Assembly (NCBI RefSeq): GCF_028550415.1
Contig: NZ_JAQQKX010000004.1
Coordinates: 216,209 to 280,208 of the forward strand
Length of the DNA stretch: 64,000 nucleotides
Origin: Asticcacaulis aquaticus
GTDB taxonomy: Bacteria; Pseudomonadota; Alphaproteobacteria; Caulobacterales; Caulobacteraceae
Direction of reading: 5' to 3'
The notes under the pieces were generated by a model that saw only the letters and a list, made by a program, of their open reading frames with translations, had not been told where the DNA came from and searched no databases. Below, piece after piece: positions 46,801 to 54,901 of the stretch. The first letter of the stretch is position 1, and every line of letters begins with the position of its first letter. Position numbers and translations under genes: made by a program.

Positions 46801-48778
46801 CCGCCTGCCGGTGGGCAAGTTTAATGGCGAGCTCAAGGTCATGGCGGTCGCCTGGACCGACGAGGCCGTGGGCTCAAGCGAAGACAAGCTGACCGTCCGT
46901 CAGCCGGTGGTCGCCGAACTGGCCTTGCCGCGCTTCCTCGCGCCGGGCGACAAGGCCTTTGCGACGTTGGAACTGAACAATGTAGAGGGCAAGCCGGGTC
47001 TGTACGACACGGTGGTCAAGGGTTTCAACGGCCTCGTCACCGCCTTCAAGAAGGCCTTCAATATCGGGCAGGGTCAACGCGTTCAGGAGGGAATCCTGAT
47101 CGAAGCGCCCGCCACGGTCGGCGTCTCGAAGATCAATCTGGCGCTCAATGGGCAAGGTTATGGCTTCGATGAGGATTACCAGATCCAGACCCGCATGGGC
47201 TGGGGGCCGCAGACGCGGACCTTTACGGCCCAACAGGCGGCGGGTACTGCCTACACTCTTCCGGCCGACCTGCTGAACGGGTTGCAACCCGGTTCGGCGA
47301 CGGTTCAGGTCTCCTATTCGCCGTTCCGTGGTGTCGATCCGGCCCCTATCGCGGCGGCGCTCAACCGCTACCCCTATGGGTGTACGGAACAAATCGTCTC
47401 GGCGGCCTATCCGTGGCTCTACGTCACGCCCGGTCAGGGCGTCAATGCGGCGCGCGCCGACGGCATCATCAAGGCGGCGGTCAACAAGATTCTCGACCGC
47501 CAATCCGAAGACGGGGCGTTCGGTCTGTGGCGTGCCGGGGATGGTGAGGCCGAGGGCTGGATCGGGGCCTATGCCACCGACTTCCTCGTCGAAGCGAAAA
47601 AACGCGGCATCTATGTGCCGCAGGATGCGCTCGATAAGGCGATGAACGCCATGCGCGACCTGTCGAAACCGGAAGGCTTCACCTCGGTGTCGTACCGCCT
47701 CAAGGTCGATGAAGGCCCGTGGTGGACGGCGCCGGCGGCCAAGGCCGTGTCGGCGGAAATCCGCTCGCGCGCCTCGGCCTATGCGCTCTATGTGCTGGCC
47801 AAGGGTGGATCGGGCGATCTGGCCCGCCTGCGCTGGTATCACGACGTGCAGTTCAAGTCCGAGCGCTCGCCGGTCGCCAAGGCACAGGTCGGCGCGGCTC
47901 TGGCCCTGATGGGCGACAAGGCCCGTGCCCGCTCGGCGCTGCGTCAGGCGTCGCAAAACCTTGGCTATAAGGCCACCTATGACTGGTATCAGTCGCCGCT
48001 GCGCGACGTGGCGGCGGTGATCGCTCTGGCCTTTGAAGCCGGGGAAACCGAAATCGCCAAGGGTCTGATCCCGCTGCTGGAACGCAACGTCAAAGGCCCC
48101 GACGCCATGAACACGCAGGAGCAGGCGCAGGTCCTCAAGGCCGCCAGCCGGATGCTGGACGCCGCCGGACCGGTAAAGATCAAGGGCGAAGGCGTGACGG
48201 CGGTCGATGCGGCGAATGCAAAACTGCAACGCTTCAATGTGGCGGCGATCAAGGATGCGAAGTTCACCAATAACGGCTCCGGCCCGATCTGGCGGACGAT
48301 CACCGTGACCGGTGTGCCGATCAACGCGCCGCCCGCCGAGGCGAAAGGCTACACGATCGACAAGGCCTATTACACCTTGCAAGGCCAGCGGATCGACCCG
48401 TCGCAGATCGGCCAGGGGCAGAAGGTGCTGGTTCTGATCAGTGGGCGGACGAACTACGCCGAAACGCGGCCGATCGTGGTCGATGACGCGCTGCCGGCCG
48501 GGTTCGAGATCGAGATGACCCTGTCGCGCGACGACGCTCAGAACGGACCGTTCCGCTTCGTCGGCGATCTGAGCGCCGTCGATGTGCAGGAGGCGCGAGA
48601 CGATCGCTACGTGGCGGCCTTGGATGTTTCGGCCAATAGTGGATTCGCCATGGCCTATGTGGCGCGGGCCGTGACGCCGGGGGATTACTACCTCCCCGGT
48701 GCCGAGGTGAAGGACCTGTACCGGAACGATCTCTATGCTCGTACCGGCGGTGGTCGCCTGACCGTTTCGGCGCGGTGA
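43802..48778 (+). CDS. Bacterial alpha-2-macroglobulin with thioester motif
   Basis: A 1658-residue periplasmic protease-trapping protein. The N-terminus (VITGAAAVLISGFCVGFLTA) is a signal sequence or anchor; no perfect lipobox is seen. Macroglobulin domains fill the N-terminal two thirds, the bait-like region is near 950-1000, and the thioester CTEQ (Cys1194, in YPYGCTEQ) starts the alpha-helical TED domain, followed by a receptor-like domain. The order A2M then pbpC is the classic pairing thought to shield or repair the cell wall after attack. G6 (43788-43793) is the ribosome-binding site, eight bases before the ATG at 43802. Confidence 0.94.
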   Translation: MFDWRNRTVITGAAAVLISGFCVGFLTAKATEGGFKPGAKDGAIPITETLGTIFGKVRDKNAPRAGGAKPAGFAVWKQRLDTSGASPKACIEFSRPLDSSKSYGDYVMVSPELPSAPAVTVKDSELCVGGFGFTDRRVTLLKGLPSAGKDTLKQNADVDFSFGEKPPYVGFAGNGVILPREEADGVAVESLNVSTLAFEVWRVGDRNLVRKSISSPDPTPEGEYDYDWDEDSPRGEGYKVWTGKVRVAGNAGERVTTVFPLGAVLRDLKPGAYVVKVRDASGGRDKKESDQPAQARRWILFTDMALTTYTGSNGVDVVVRSLKTAKPMGGVKVTLVAQNGEELSAAQSTADGRVHFDKALLKGEDALAARMIMAYGPAEDFTATDLNASPMDFSSQGVGGRSDEKLTDGRTAKALIDGFLYTDRGIYRPGETVRLVAMVRDPDGKAIKDRKGALVIYRPSGVEAFRYPFAKTPQGFATANIGLPKSAPRGQWRAKLLIEGIDDDQGTIGFAVEDFAPQRLGVDVKADAERPLTALNETRAVQVNARFLYGATGSGLEVSGSARVRADHNPFPKFRDYRFGNEQTPFEEQYVDLPQTATDADGNAILPFNSSYDTDQPLSVLMTASVFEPGGRPVNEVETLRIRTKPVYFGVKLDTQDAKGGNTPKTVINIIGLNAKGDKTEAKGVKVRLIAENWNYDWYQQDGRWNWRRTSKDVVVSDKDYDLTANGLTFDRNLDWGDYRLEVTQSSTGAKTVIRFASGWGSSSEGTEAPDFVRLTAGSQTYGQGDTISLTLKSPYKGEAQIAVANDRLIDLKTVSVGDNGTTIRLKTDARWGGGAYIMVSVVQPRDPVESSKPRRAMGLIYVPLDPKGRKLEVKLDLKDKVLKPDFSKSGQAFVEVPVKVGGAGLGKTARVSVAVVDQGIINLTKFKTPDPVGFYFGKRALGLEYRDDYGRLLDPNMGAPADVFGGDQIGGDGLTTTPIKTVALWSGVVNTGFDGTAHIRLPVGKFNGELKVMAVAWTDEAVGSSEDKLTVRQPVVAELALPRFLAPGDKAFATLELNNVEGKPGLYDTVVKGFNGLVTAFKKAFNIGQGQRVQEGILIEAPATVGVSKINLALNGQGYGFDEDYQIQTRMGWGPQTRTFTAQQAAGTAYTLPADLLNGLQPGSATVQVSYSPFRGVDPAPIAAALNRYPYGCTEQIVSAAYPWLYVTPGQGVNAARADGIIKAAVNKILDRQSEDGAFGLWRAGDGEAEGWIGAYATDFLVEAKKRGIYVPQDALDKAMNAMRDLSKPEGFTSVSYRLKVDEGPWWTAPAAKAVSAEIRSRASAYALYVLAKGGSGDLARLRWYHDVQFKSERSPVAKAQVGAALALMGDKARARSALRQASQNLGYKATYDWYQSPLRDVAAVIALAFEAGETEIAKGLIPLLERNVKGPDAMNTQEQAQVLKAASRMLDAAGPVKIKGEGVTAVDAANAKLQRFNVAAIKDAKFTNNGSGPIWRTITVTGVPINAPPAEAKGYTIDKAYYTLQGQRIDPSQIGQGQKVLVLISGRTNYAETRPIVVDDALPAGFEIEMTLSRDDAQNGPFRFVGDLSAVDVQEARDDRYVAALDVSANSGFAMAYVARAVTPGDYYLPGAEVKDLYRNDLYARTGGGRLTVSAR

Positions 48779-48782
48779 AAAG

Positions 48783-48823
48783 TCCCCTCTCCCTGCTTGC
48801 GGGGAGAGGGTTAGGGTGAGGGG
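48783..48823. repeat. REP-like element, copy 3
   Basis: CCCCTCTCCCTGCTTGCGGGGAGAGGG is followed by TTAGGGTGAGGGG. It lies in the A2M-pbpC interval, directly before the small membrane protein frame, and shares the TTNGGGTGAGGGG tail with the copy at 25263-25301. Confidence 0.8.
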
Positions 48824-48830
48824 TTAGTCT

Positions 48831-49004
48831 GTGAAAAGCGCTTTAGATTTTATTGTGCGAAAAGAAGGGTTGATCATTCTTCTGGTGATTGGTGCCACAT
48901 CATTATTTTTCCTGCCGGACTGGTCCTCACGGCTGGAAATGGTTTTGTTTATGGGGCTCATGCTGGTGGGGCGATTTTATCTAAAAACAAAACAAAAAAA
49001 GTAA
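48831..49004 (+). CDS. 57-residue two-helix membrane protein between A2M and pbpC
   Basis: A short frame starting with GTG at 48831 encodes a basic N-terminus (MKSALDFIVRKEG), helix 1 (LIILLVIGATSLFFL), a short loop (PDWSSRLE), helix 2 (MVLFMGLMLVGRFYL), and a lysine-rich end (KTKQKK). GAGGGG from the REP-like element acts as a ribosome-binding site seven bases upstream. It ends eight bases before pbpC, consistent with coupling. AT-rich relative to its neighbours. It is unrecognised, and only its position and topology support it. Confidence 0.5.
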   Translation: MKSALDFIVRKEGLIILLVIGATSLFFLPDWSSRLEMVLFMGLMLVGRFYLKTKQKK

Positions 49005-49012
49005 GCGTTCGG

Positions 49013-51094
49013 GTGAGTTCTTTAGGTCGCAAATTGATCAAGCCGCTGATTGCGTTTCTGGCGCTTCAGGTCGTGGTGTGCGTGGTCGATCTGATCCTGC
49101 CGCCGGACATGTCGCGGGCCAGAGAGGCGTCCGCTGTGGCCTTGGATCACAATGGGGCGTGGCTGAGGGCCTTGCCGGTCAGGGGCGGGACGTGGCGCAT
49201 TCGCGCCGATCTGGAGCGCACCGATAAGACCTTTATCCGCAATCTGCTGAAGGTCGAGGATGAGCGTTTCTGGTGGCATCAGGGCGTTGATCTGATCGCC
49301 ATTGCGCGGGCGCTCGGCTCGAATGTCAGTGCGGGCGGCATCGTCTCGGGCGGCTCGACCATCACCATGCAGACCGCGCGGCTGCTGGAGCCGAAGCCGC
49401 GCAACTACTTGTCGAAACTGATCGAGGTCGGTCGGGCGTGGCAACTGGAGGCGCGCTACTCCAAGCGCGAAATCCTGTCGCTTTATCTGACGCTTGCCCC
49501 CTATGGCGGCAATCTCGAAGGGGTGCGCGCGGCGTCGTTGTCCTATTTCGGGCATGAGCCGGAAAGCCTGACGCTCGGCGAACAGGCCTTGCTGATAGCC
49601 CTCCCACAGGCCCCCGAAGCGCGCCGCCCCGACCGCCATCCGGAACGCGCCATGGCCGCGCGCAACCTCGTGCTGGGACGCATGGCGCAAAAGGGGATCA
49701 TCGCGCCGTCGCAGGTCAGCGAGGCGCAAACCGAACCGATGGTCGTCAAGCGGTTCAGTTTCCCCGCCTTGGCGTGGCACGCGGCCGGACGGCTGGCGGC
49801 TGAGGCCAAGGGGTTACAGGCGACGGTGGTCACCACGCTCGATGCGCCCTTACAGGCGCGTCTGGAGACTCTGGCACGGCAGACGGCCATCGCACAGGGG
49901 CCCAATTCCTCGGCGGCGATCCTTGTCATCGAGGTCAAGACCCGCGCTGTACGGGCCAGTGTCGGTTCGGGTGGGTTGGACCGTGCGGGCGGCTGGATCG
50001 ACATGGTGCAGGCCATGCGTTCGCCGGGATCGACGCTGAAACCCTTTATCTACGGCTTCGGCTTCGAGGAGGGGATCATCGCGCCAGACACGCGTCTGAT
50101 GGACGTGGCGACGCGCTTTGGCGACTATCAGCCGGAAAACTTCGATAAGGTGTTCCACGGTGAAGTCTCGGCTAAGGAAGCTCTGACCCATTCGCTCAAT
50201 GTGCCCGCTGTGGCGGTGCTGAATCGCATCGGCGTCGGTGCGTTCGAGTCGCGGTTGGATGGGGTAGGTGTGCGACTGCGGCGACCCAAGGAGGGCTATA
50301 AGGACGCCGGTCTGGCCATTGCGCTGGGCGGGGCTGGAATCAAACTCGACGATCTGGCCCTGCTCTATACCGGGCTTGGTGACAAGGGTCTGATCAAGCC
50401 GCTGGTCTGGACCGAGGCAGACGCCAGGCAGAACCTCACCCGCGGCGGGCAACGCCTGATGCAGGCCGACGCGGCATCTCGCGTGATCAGCATCCTGCGC
50501 GAAACACCGCCGCCCGCCGGACGCCTGCCGGCGCACCTCATGAAAACGGCCAATCGTCCGGCCTATAAGACCGGTACGTCCTACGGTTTCCGTGACGCCT
50601 TGGCGGTCGGAGTGGCCGGGGGGTATGTGGTTCTGGTGTGGACCGGACGACCCGATGGCGGGTCGCGCGTCGATCAGACCGGGCGCGAGGCCTCGGCGCC
50701 CCTCCTGTTCGATGTTTTCGATCAGATTAATGCCCCTTCGCAAGCGCCGCAGGCCCTGACGCCCGCCGCCGCACCCGAGGCGTTGAAAGCCCTGAAACCG
50801 GCGCAAAACGGGGCCTCGATCCTGTTCCCGCCGGACAAGGCCGTGGTCTATGTCGAGGCAACGACCATCGGCGGCAAGCTGTCGGTCGTGCGCGGACTGA
50901 AACCCTCGGCGCGCGGCAAGGGGCCGTTGAGCTGGTACGTCAACGGTCAGCCCCTCTTGCCGGATGAAACCGGGCGGCTCGACTGGCGGCCCGAAGCAGA
51001 GGGTTTCTACGAGGTTAGCGTCGTTGATGCCGACGGTGTCATCAGCCGCAGTCAGGTCCGCGTTCGGGCTATTGCACATAACGCACGGCCATAA
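49013..51094 (+). CDS. pbpC: Penicillin-binding protein 1C
   Basis: A bifunctional peptidoglycan synthase, 693 residues. After the N-terminal anchor (about 8-28) the glycosyltransferase family 51 domain has EDERFWWHQGVD (near 81) and GGSTITMQTARLL. The transpeptidase domain carries SxxK in STLK (Ser340, Lys343), the SxN motif SLN, and KTGT (Lys519). A C-terminal BiPBP_C domain (from about 600) is typical of PBP1C. Start is GTG 49013. The gene completes the A2M-pbpC pair. Confidence 0.95.
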   Translation: MSSLGRKLIKPLIAFLALQVVVCVVDLILPPDMSRAREASAVALDHNGAWLRALPVRGGTWRIRADLERTDKTFIRNLLKVEDERFWWHQGVDLIAIARALGSNVSAGGIVSGGSTITMQTARLLEPKPRNYLSKLIEVGRAWQLEARYSKREILSLYLTLAPYGGNLEGVRAASLSYFGHEPESLTLGEQALLIALPQAPEARRPDRHPERAMAARNLVLGRMAQKGIIAPSQVSEAQTEPMVVKRFSFPALAWHAAGRLAAEAKGLQATVVTTLDAPLQARLETLARQTAIAQGPNSSAAILVIEVKTRAVRASVGSGGLDRAGGWIDMVQAMRSPGSTLKPFIYGFGFEEGIIAPDTRLMDVATRFGDYQPENFDKVFHGEVSAKEALTHSLNVPAVAVLNRIGVGAFESRLDGVGVRLRRPKEGYKDAGLAIALGGAGIKLDDLALLYTGLGDKGLIKPLVWTEADARQNLTRGGQRLMQADAASRVISILRETPPPAGRLPAHLMKTANRPAYKTGTSYGFRDALAVGVAGGYVVLVWTGRPDGGSRVDQTGREASAPLLFDVFDQINAPSQAPQALTPAAAPEALKALKPAQNGASILFPPDKAVVYVEATTIGGKLSVVRGLKPSARGKGPLSWYVNGQPLLPDETGRLDWRPEAEGFYEVSVVDADGVISRSQVRVRAIAHNARP

Positions 51095-51122
51095 TTGCAT
51101 ATTTACAATTTTGATTTATAAA

Positions 51123-51160
51123 TGATCCATATTATTTATTCTTGCATCATTAATGGATCA
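51123..51160 (+). promoter_or_regulatory. Inverted-repeat operator of hipBA
   Basis: TGATCCAT (51123-51130) and ATGGATCA (51153-51160) are perfect inverted repeats 22 bases apart, in an AT-rich promoter region ending two bases before the hipB start. E. coli HipB binds TATCC-N8-GGATA, so the half-site ATCC/GGAT is similar but the spacing is wider. Confidence 0.6.
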
Positions 51161-51162
51161 AT

Positions 51163-51501
51163 ATGCCGCAAGTCTCCGACCGTGCCTATTCGCGCTACAG
51201 CCGGGAAGCCCTGATGCTTCTGGGGCAGATGATCCGCATGGCGCGCATCGAGCGCAAGATTACCACGCAGGAACTGTCCGAACGCGCCGGAATTTCGCGC
51301 ACCCTTCTGCAACGCATCGAGCGCGGCGATCCGGGTTGCGCCATCGGGGCGGTGTTTGAAGCGGCGACCATCGCCGGAGTACCTCTGTTCACGCCGGAAC
51401 GCGGCGGGCTGACCCTGCAAATCAACGATGTCGAATCGCGCCTGACCCTGCTGCCGAAGACGGTGCGCCGCCCCAAACCGGTGATAAACGATGACTTCTG
51501 A
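51163..51501 (+). CDS. hipB: HipB-like antitoxin
   Basis: A 112-residue XRE-family DNA-binding antitoxin. The helix-turn-helix covers about 18-70 (LGQMIRMARIERKITTQEL, then SERAGISRTLLQRIERGDPG). A C-terminal tail follows (LTLLPKTVRRPKPVINDDF). It would repress the operon and neutralise HipA. The operator lies directly upstream, and the stop codon overlaps the hipA start region by 11 bases, typical of coupled toxin-antitoxin genes. Confidence 0.88.
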   Translation: MPQVSDRAYSRYSREALMLLGQMIRMARIERKITTQELSERAGISRTLLQRIERGDPGCAIGAVFEAATIAGVPLFTPERGGLTLQINDVESRLTLLPKTVRRPKPVINDDF

Positions 51502-52753
51502 ACCAGAGCCGATCACAGAAGCCTTCGTCTGGACGTGGTTGCCGGGCGCCACCAAACCGGTCGTGGCCGGACGGCTGTTTCGCGTCGGCGAGGAGCTTCA
51601 GTTCAACTATGGCCGCTCCTATCTGGAGCGCCCCGACGCCATTTCGCTTTACGGGCCGGAGCTGCCATTGCAGCCGGGACCGCTACCGCTATTGCCGGGT
51701 CTCTCCATGCCGGGATGCCTGCGCGATGGCGCGCCGGACGCTTGGGGGCGGCGCGTCATCATCAACCGTAAATTCGGCAAGAAGCGCGACGCCATCGATG
51801 TCACGCAACTGGATGAGCTGACCTATATGCTGGAATCGGGCTCCGATCGCATCGGCGCGCTCGATTTCCAGCGTTCACCGACGGCGTTTGTGGCGCGCGA
51901 ACGCGGGACGCCGACCATCGAAGATCTGATGGCGGCCGCCGAGCAGGTCGAGCAGGGCGTGCCCCTGACGCCGGAACTGGAGCAGGCCCTGTTCCACGGC
52001 GACTCGATCGGCGGCGCGCGGCCCAAGGGCAAGGTGATGGAGGGCGAGCACAAGTTCATCGCCAAGTTCTCTTCCAAATCCGACGTCTTCGATGTGGTGC
52101 GCGGTGAATATGTCGCCATGCGGCTGGCCGAACGCGTCGGCCTCGACGTCGCGCCGGTGCAATTGCTCAACGCCGCGGGCAAGGACGTGTTGCTGATCGA
52201 GCGCTTTGACCGCCACCGCATCGAAAGCGGCTGGACGCGGAAACTGCACGTTTCGGCCCTGACTATTTTCGGGCTGGACGAGATGATGGCGCGCTACGCC
52301 AGCTATGAGGATCTGTGCGAACATATCCGCCACCGGTTCACCAACCCGGGTCAGACCCTGCGCGAACTGTTCGGGCGGCTGGTGTTCAATATCCTCAGCG
52401 GCAATACCGACGACCATGCCCGCAATCACGCGGCCTTCTGGGACGGGTCACGCCTGACCCTGACGCCCGCCTACGATATCTGCCCGCAGGGCCGCACGGG
52501 TAATGAGGCGACGCAGGCCATGCTCATCATCGGTGATAACCGCCAGAGCCGGTTATCCGTCTGCCTCGATGCCGCGAGCAATTTCCAATTAACACGCGAG
52601 GCCGCGAAGGCCCTGATCGACGCGCAGGTCACGACCATCCGGGCGCAGTGGCACACCGTCTGCGACGAGGCGCAACTGAGCGAGATCGACCGCAACCTGA
52701 TGTGGGAGCGGCAGTTCTTGAATCCCTATGCGTTCGAAGGCTTTACTCAATAG
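51491..52753 (+). CDS. hipA: HipA-family Ser/Thr kinase toxin
   Basis: A 420-residue HipA-like kinase, which in E. coli phosphorylates glutamyl-tRNA synthetase and causes persistence. The N-terminal Couple_hipA region (to about 110) is followed by the kinase core with RPKGKVMEGEHKFIAKF (ATP-binding lysine), GNTDDHARNHAAFW (304-317; catalytic-loop Asp307/Asp308 region) and LTPAYDICP as the DFG-like motif. It overlaps hipB by 11 bases. It appears intact. The substrate here is unknown, and related HipAs in Caulobacter target other aminoacyl-tRNA synthetases. Confidence 0.9.
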   Translation: MTSEPEPITEAFVWTWLPGATKPVVAGRLFRVGEELQFNYGRSYLERPDAISLYGPELPLQPGPLPLLPGLSMPGCLRDGAPDAWGRRVIINRKFGKKRDAIDVTQLDELTYMLESGSDRIGALDFQRSPTAFVARERGTPTIEDLMAAAEQVEQGVPLTPELEQALFHGDSIGGARPKGKVMEGEHKFIAKFSSKSDVFDVVRGEYVAMRLAERVGLDVAPVQLLNAAGKDVLLIERFDRHRIESGWTRKLHVSALTIFGLDEMMARYASYEDLCEHIRHRFTNPGQTLRELFGRLVFNILSGNTDDHARNHAAFWDGSRLTLTPAYDICPQGRTGNEATQAMLIIGDNRQSRLSVCLDAASNFQLTREAAKALIDAQVTTIRAQWHTVCDEAQLSEIDRNLMWERQFLNPYAFEGFTQ

Positions 52754-54413
52754 AATTGAGGTCGCGACCGTGGGTCTCTTTCATGAAGACCACGCAGACC
52801 ACGACCGCAATGGCCCCGATGATCACGGGATACCACAGACCGTAGAAGATATTGCCCGATCCGGCGACCATAGCGAAGCAGATGGCCGGCAAAAGCCCGC
52901 CGAACCAGCCGGTGCCGATATTGTAGGGCAGGCTGAGCGCCGTATAGCGCACCCGCGTCGGGAACATCTCGACCAGTGCCGAGGCCATGGGACCATAGAG
53001 CGCCGTCGCCCCGATGGTAAAGCCGCACAGGACGAGGAACACGCCCCACAGATTGGCTTTTTTCGGATCGGCCTTTTCCGGATAACCGGCGGCTTTCAGC
53101 GCGGCCTTGAGGTCGGTGGTGGCATTGGTTTTCAGCGTTTTCAGCTCGTCCTTGCTCAGATCCTTGCCCGAATTGACGGCCAGGGCCGCATTGCCGATCT
53201 GAACCGTGGCGGCTTTGGCGCCCGGTTCGGCGGGTTTGCTGACATAGGGGACGCCCTGAGCGGTAACCAGGGCCTTGGCCAGATCGCAGGACGAGGTGAA
53301 CTGCGCCTTGCCGACCGGGTCGAACTGCACGGTGCAGGTGCGTGGGTCGGCGAAGATGACGACGGGGGTGCGTTGAACCGCAGCGTCCAGCTCCGGATTG
53401 GCGAATTTGGCAAGCAGGTGGAAGCCGGGGAAGAAGCCGACAACGGCCAGAGCGATACCGAAGACCATCACCTTTTTCCGGCCGATGCGGTCGGAAATCG
53501 CGCCCCACATGACATACAGAAACGAGCTGAGGATCGAAGTGCCCATGACCAGCCAGTTGATGATCGCCGGTTCCAGCCGCACGCTCTTTTCCAGAAACAC
53601 CTGCGTGTAGAAGAAGGTCGTGTACCATACGACGCCCTGCGCCATCATGAAGCCGAACAGGGCGATCAGGACCTGACGCAGGTTCGACCATTGACCGAAG
53701 GCTTCCTTAAAGGGGGCTTTCGACACGGCACCGGCGTCGTGCAGGGCCTTGAAGGCCGGGCTTTCGGCGGTCTTGGCGCGGATATAGACCGAGACGACCA
53801 GCAGCAGGGTCGAGACGATGAACGGGATGCGCCAGCCCCAGTCGGCAAAGGCGTCTTCGCCGACGACAGAACGCGTGATCAGGACGGTAGCCAGCGCGGC
53901 AACGAGGCCGAACGAGGCGGACGACTGAATCCACGCCGTATAGGTGCCGCGACGGTGCGACGGCGCGTGTTCGGCGACATAGATCGCCGCGCCGCCGTAT
54001 TCGCCACCCATGGCGATGCCCTGAAGGATGCGCAGTCCCACCAGCAGCAGGGGGGCAAATATCCCGGCCTGACCATAGGTTGGCAGGAAACCGATCAGCA
54101 CGGTCGCCGCCCCCATCAGCAGGATCGTATAGAGGAACGTCCCCTTGCGGCCTTTGCGGTCACCGATATGGCCGAAGATCAGCGCGCCGATGGGCCGCGA
54201 CAGGAAACCCAGCGCAAAGGTCAGCAACGCCAGGATCATGCCGGTCGTATCATCGAGCCCGGTGAAGAAATTCTTCGTGATGATCGAGGTCAGGGCACCG
54301 AAGATGAAGAAATCGTACCATTCGAACGTCGTACCGGCGGCAGACGCCGCGACGATGGTTTTCAGGCCCGCCTTAGGGGCTTCAATGACCGGCGGTTTGG
54401 GCTTTTTGGCCAT
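52743..54413 (-). CDS. MHS-family proton symporter with a large periplasmic insertion
   Basis: A 556-residue major-facilitator transporter of the metabolite:H+ symporter group. Twelve helices are likely; the family signature GHIGDRKGRKG lies between helices 2 and 3, and the repeat SDRIGRKK between 8 and 9. An insertion of about 110 residues (roughly 350-460) lies in the loop between helices 9 and 10, with sparse hydrophobicity, two cysteines (DPRTCTVQF and SSCDLAK) and a lysine-rich end. This exceeds the 420-500 residues typical of the family. It is convergent with hipA, overlapping its end by 11 bases. The substrate is unknown. Confidence 0.87.
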   Translation of the reverse strand: MAKKPKPPVIEAPKAGLKTIVAASAAGTTFEWYDFFIFGALTSIITKNFFTGLDDTTGMILALLTFALGFLSRPIGALIFGHIGDRKGRKGTFLYTILLMGAATVLIGFLPTYGQAGIFAPLLLVGLRILQGIAMGGEYGGAAIYVAEHAPSHRRGTYTAWIQSSASFGLVAALATVLITRSVVGEDAFADWGWRIPFIVSTLLLVVSVYIRAKTAESPAFKALHDAGAVSKAPFKEAFGQWSNLRQVLIALFGFMMAQGVVWYTTFFYTQVFLEKSVRLEPAIINWLVMGTSILSSFLYVMWGAISDRIGRKKVMVFGIALAVVGFFPGFHLLAKFANPELDAAVQRTPVVIFADPRTCTVQFDPVGKAQFTSSCDLAKALVTAQGVPYVSKPAEPGAKAATVQIGNAALAVNSGKDLSKDELKTLKTNATTDLKAALKAAGYPEKADPKKANLWGVFLVLCGFTIGATALYGPMASALVEMFPTRVRYTALSLPYNIGTGWFGGLLPAICFAMVAGSGNIFYGLWYPVIIGAIAVVVCVVFMKETHGRDLNSIE

Positions 54414-54562
54414 GTGACGTCCCTGTCCGTTTCTTATCAGAGATTTGGGCCCGCCATTTGATCGAAGCGGCCTGTCCTGACAAGGGGCTTTGTGCGGCCG
54501 TTGTTATTTTTGCGTTTGGCCGTGCGGGCTTTTGCGTTAAGCTTAATGGATATTGGGTTGAC

Positions 54563-54605
54563 GCGCATTTAATTCCAAAAACCGCTTCACACTTTTTGGA
54601 TGCGC
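54563..54605 (+). repeat. AAAACCG hairpin repeat, copy 3
   Basis: GCGCAT (54563-54568) pairs with ATGCGC (54600-54605), and TTCCAAAA with TTTTTGGA also pair around CCGCTTCACA. It ends 15 bases before the ATG of the small membrane protein at 54621. Confidence 0.75.
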
Positions 54606-54620
54606 TTTGGGGAGGGAACC

Positions 54621-54833
54621 ATGATCGATGCCAAGGACACCTATGCGCCGCAAAAGCGCATCGAACCGGGCAAGGCCCTGATCGCCGCGCTGGAGGCCGC
54701 TCTGGGTCTGATCGGGGTGATCGTGCTGATCCTCTACCTCTACACGGGCTCGTTTTCCGGCGCGGGTCAGAAACTCGATGCCGGTATAAGCGCCATCTGG
54801 CTGTTTCTTGCGCCCCTGTTCGGTCAGGCCTGA
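54621..54833 (+). CDS. Small single-helix membrane protein (hypothetical)
   Basis: A 70-residue protein with a polar N-terminus (MIDAKDTYAPQKRIEPG) and a helix at about 25-45 (AALGLIGVIVLILYLYTG); a second hydrophobic stretch (ISAIWLFLAPLFG) follows near the C-terminus. GGAGGG seven bases upstream of the ATG makes the start clear. The hairpin repeat precedes it. The function is unknown. It is separated from carbonic anhydrase by 68 bases. Confidence 0.65.
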   Translation: MIDAKDTYAPQKRIEPGKALIAALEAALGLIGVIVLILYLYTGSFSGAGQKLDAGISAIWLFLAPLFGQA

Positions 54834-54901
54834 CGTAAAAAGGCTTGATCCGTGGGCCTGCGGGTTTTATGCGGTGCAACACACGAGAGGGGTTAAGCCA
54901 G

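Noticed and set aside
54458..54838. Alternative 126-codon frame overlapping the small membrane protein at 54621
   Set aside because: Runs through the hairpin repeat, lacks a ribosome-binding site and gives no recognisable protein; the 54621 start has GGAGGG.
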